DNA of 5,349 nt from positions 1 to 5,349 of the forward strand of contig JBGTLW010000016.1 in the NCBI GenBank assembly GCA_041743835.1, given 5' to 3'. The notes beneath the pieces are model-generated. The model searched no databases, was not told the DNA's origin, and saw nothing but the letters and a program-made list of their open reading frames with translations. Origin of the DNA: JBGTLW01 sp041743835. Its GTDB lineage: Bacteria; Planctomycetota; Phycisphaerae; Phycisphaerales; Phycisphaeraceae. Positions 5,146 to 5,349 of the stretch are shown here, piece by piece; the first letter of the stretch is position 1, and every line of letters begins with the position of its first letter. The translations under genes and the position numbers were made by a program.

Positions 5146-5349
5146 TCATCTTGTCCGACCGGGCGAACTGGCTATCATGCTACCTAGGTTTGATTCTGTA
5201 TAATCACTCACTACTGTCCCAACGTCTGACCGCCAATTTGCCATAAGTGCCTGCCAATCATCGGGCTGCGAGAGATCATGGCCTGCATCGACTTGAACTT
5301 GCTCCGACCATGTGGCCTTTCCTTCAGTCAAGGAGAGGCGCATGTATCT
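5146..5349 (-). CDS. Possible C-terminal end of an unknown protein entering from the right
   Basis: The minus-strand frame is open from the right edge to a TGA at 5148-5146, giving 67 residues, with further start codons inside (the first at 5343). The composition is balanced and protein-like, with three Trp in the first half (for example TWSEQVQVDAGHDLSQPDDW), but I recognise no family. Third-codon-position GC is about 48 percent by hand count, far below the strong GC preference of gyrB or the ribosomal genes. If real, it is either an atypical or acquired gene, or a poorly constrained tail. It conflicts with a plus-strand start signal at 5330-5344. A chance frame of this length in DNA of about 50 percent GC is quite possible. 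Confidence 0.35.
   Translation of the reverse strand, partial: RYMRLSLTEGKATWSEQVQVDAGHDLSQPDDWQALMANWRSDVGTVVSDYTESNLGSMIASSPGRTR
5151..5204 (+). promoter_or_regulatory. Candidate plus-strand promoter elements near the right edge
   Basis: Two candidates overlap. TTGTCC (5151-5156) and TATCAT (5173-5178) are 16 bases apart and match the sigma-70 hexamers at four and five of six positions. A perfect -10 box, TATAAT, lies at 5199-5204 but has no good -35 at 16-18 bases. Either would give a leader of about 130-155 bases before ATG 5342. The surrounding sequence is AT-richer than the rest of the window, which raises the chance of accidental matches. Confidence 0.35.
5342..5349 (+). CDS. Possible start of a plus-strand gene cut by the window edge
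   Basis: ATG at 5342 follows AAGGAG (5330-5335) with a six-base spacer, the only full Shine-Dalgarno sequence I found correctly placed before a start codon in this window. Only two complete codons (Met-Tyr) are visible, so nothing can be said about the product. The supporting promoter candidates lie at 5151-5204. It is incompatible, as an ordinary arrangement, with the minus-strand frame covering the same bases. Confidence 0.3.

Noticed and set aside
5171..5185. Possible attachment or insertion boundary near the GC drop (CTAGG, TATCATGC)
   Set aside because: No direct or inverted repeat partner was found in the window, and there is no integrase, transposase or tRNA gene nearby.
4241..5203. 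320-codon plus-strand frame opposite rplM and its upstream region
   Set aside because: Its middle is a mirror of the rplM coding sequence and its end is irregular Pro/Ser-rich sequence; no motif and no start signal.

Overview
The window is high-GC bacterial chromosome. It reads most like a planctomycete, possibly class Phycisphaerae. That guess rests on three protein-level impressions: a GyrB with a long insertion in its TOPRIM part, a 166-residue S9 with an N-terminal extension, and a secreted propeller plus two-helix membrane protein of a kind common in that phylum. No taxonomic search was run, so the phylum is likely and the class only a guess.

Layout, left to right. Positions 1-1341 hold the 3' part of gyrB (+). 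A 171-base gap with two hairpins follows. Next is a secreted, propeller-like protein of unknown function (+, 1513-2904), then a small two-helix membrane protein (+, 2965-3606) whose start codon sits directly behind a -10-like box. That gene converges on the ribosomal protein operon rplM-rpsI (-, 4774 down to 3726). The 119 bases between the converging genes hold two related hairpins. One is a textbook intrinsic terminator for rplM-rpsI; the other lies just after the plus-strand gene. A good sigma-70-type promoter and a folded leader of about 75 bases precede rplM.

Beyond that promoter, about 260 bases (4884-5145) show no gene. The last 170 bases drop to about 50 percent GC and can be read two ways: as the 3' end of a minus-strand gene entering from the right, or as the promoter and leader of a plus-strand gene starting at 5342 behind the best Shine-Dalgarno sequence in the window.

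Functionally, gyrB and rplM-rpsI are housekeeping genes (DNA supercoiling and translation). The two middle genes encode envelope or exported proteins with no evident link to them. I see no defence system, mobile element, CRISPR array, tRNA or rRNA, and I do not think a new biological system is shown here. The items most worth a second look are the right-edge ambiguity, the rplM leader, the possible leaderless start at 2965 and the propeller protein.
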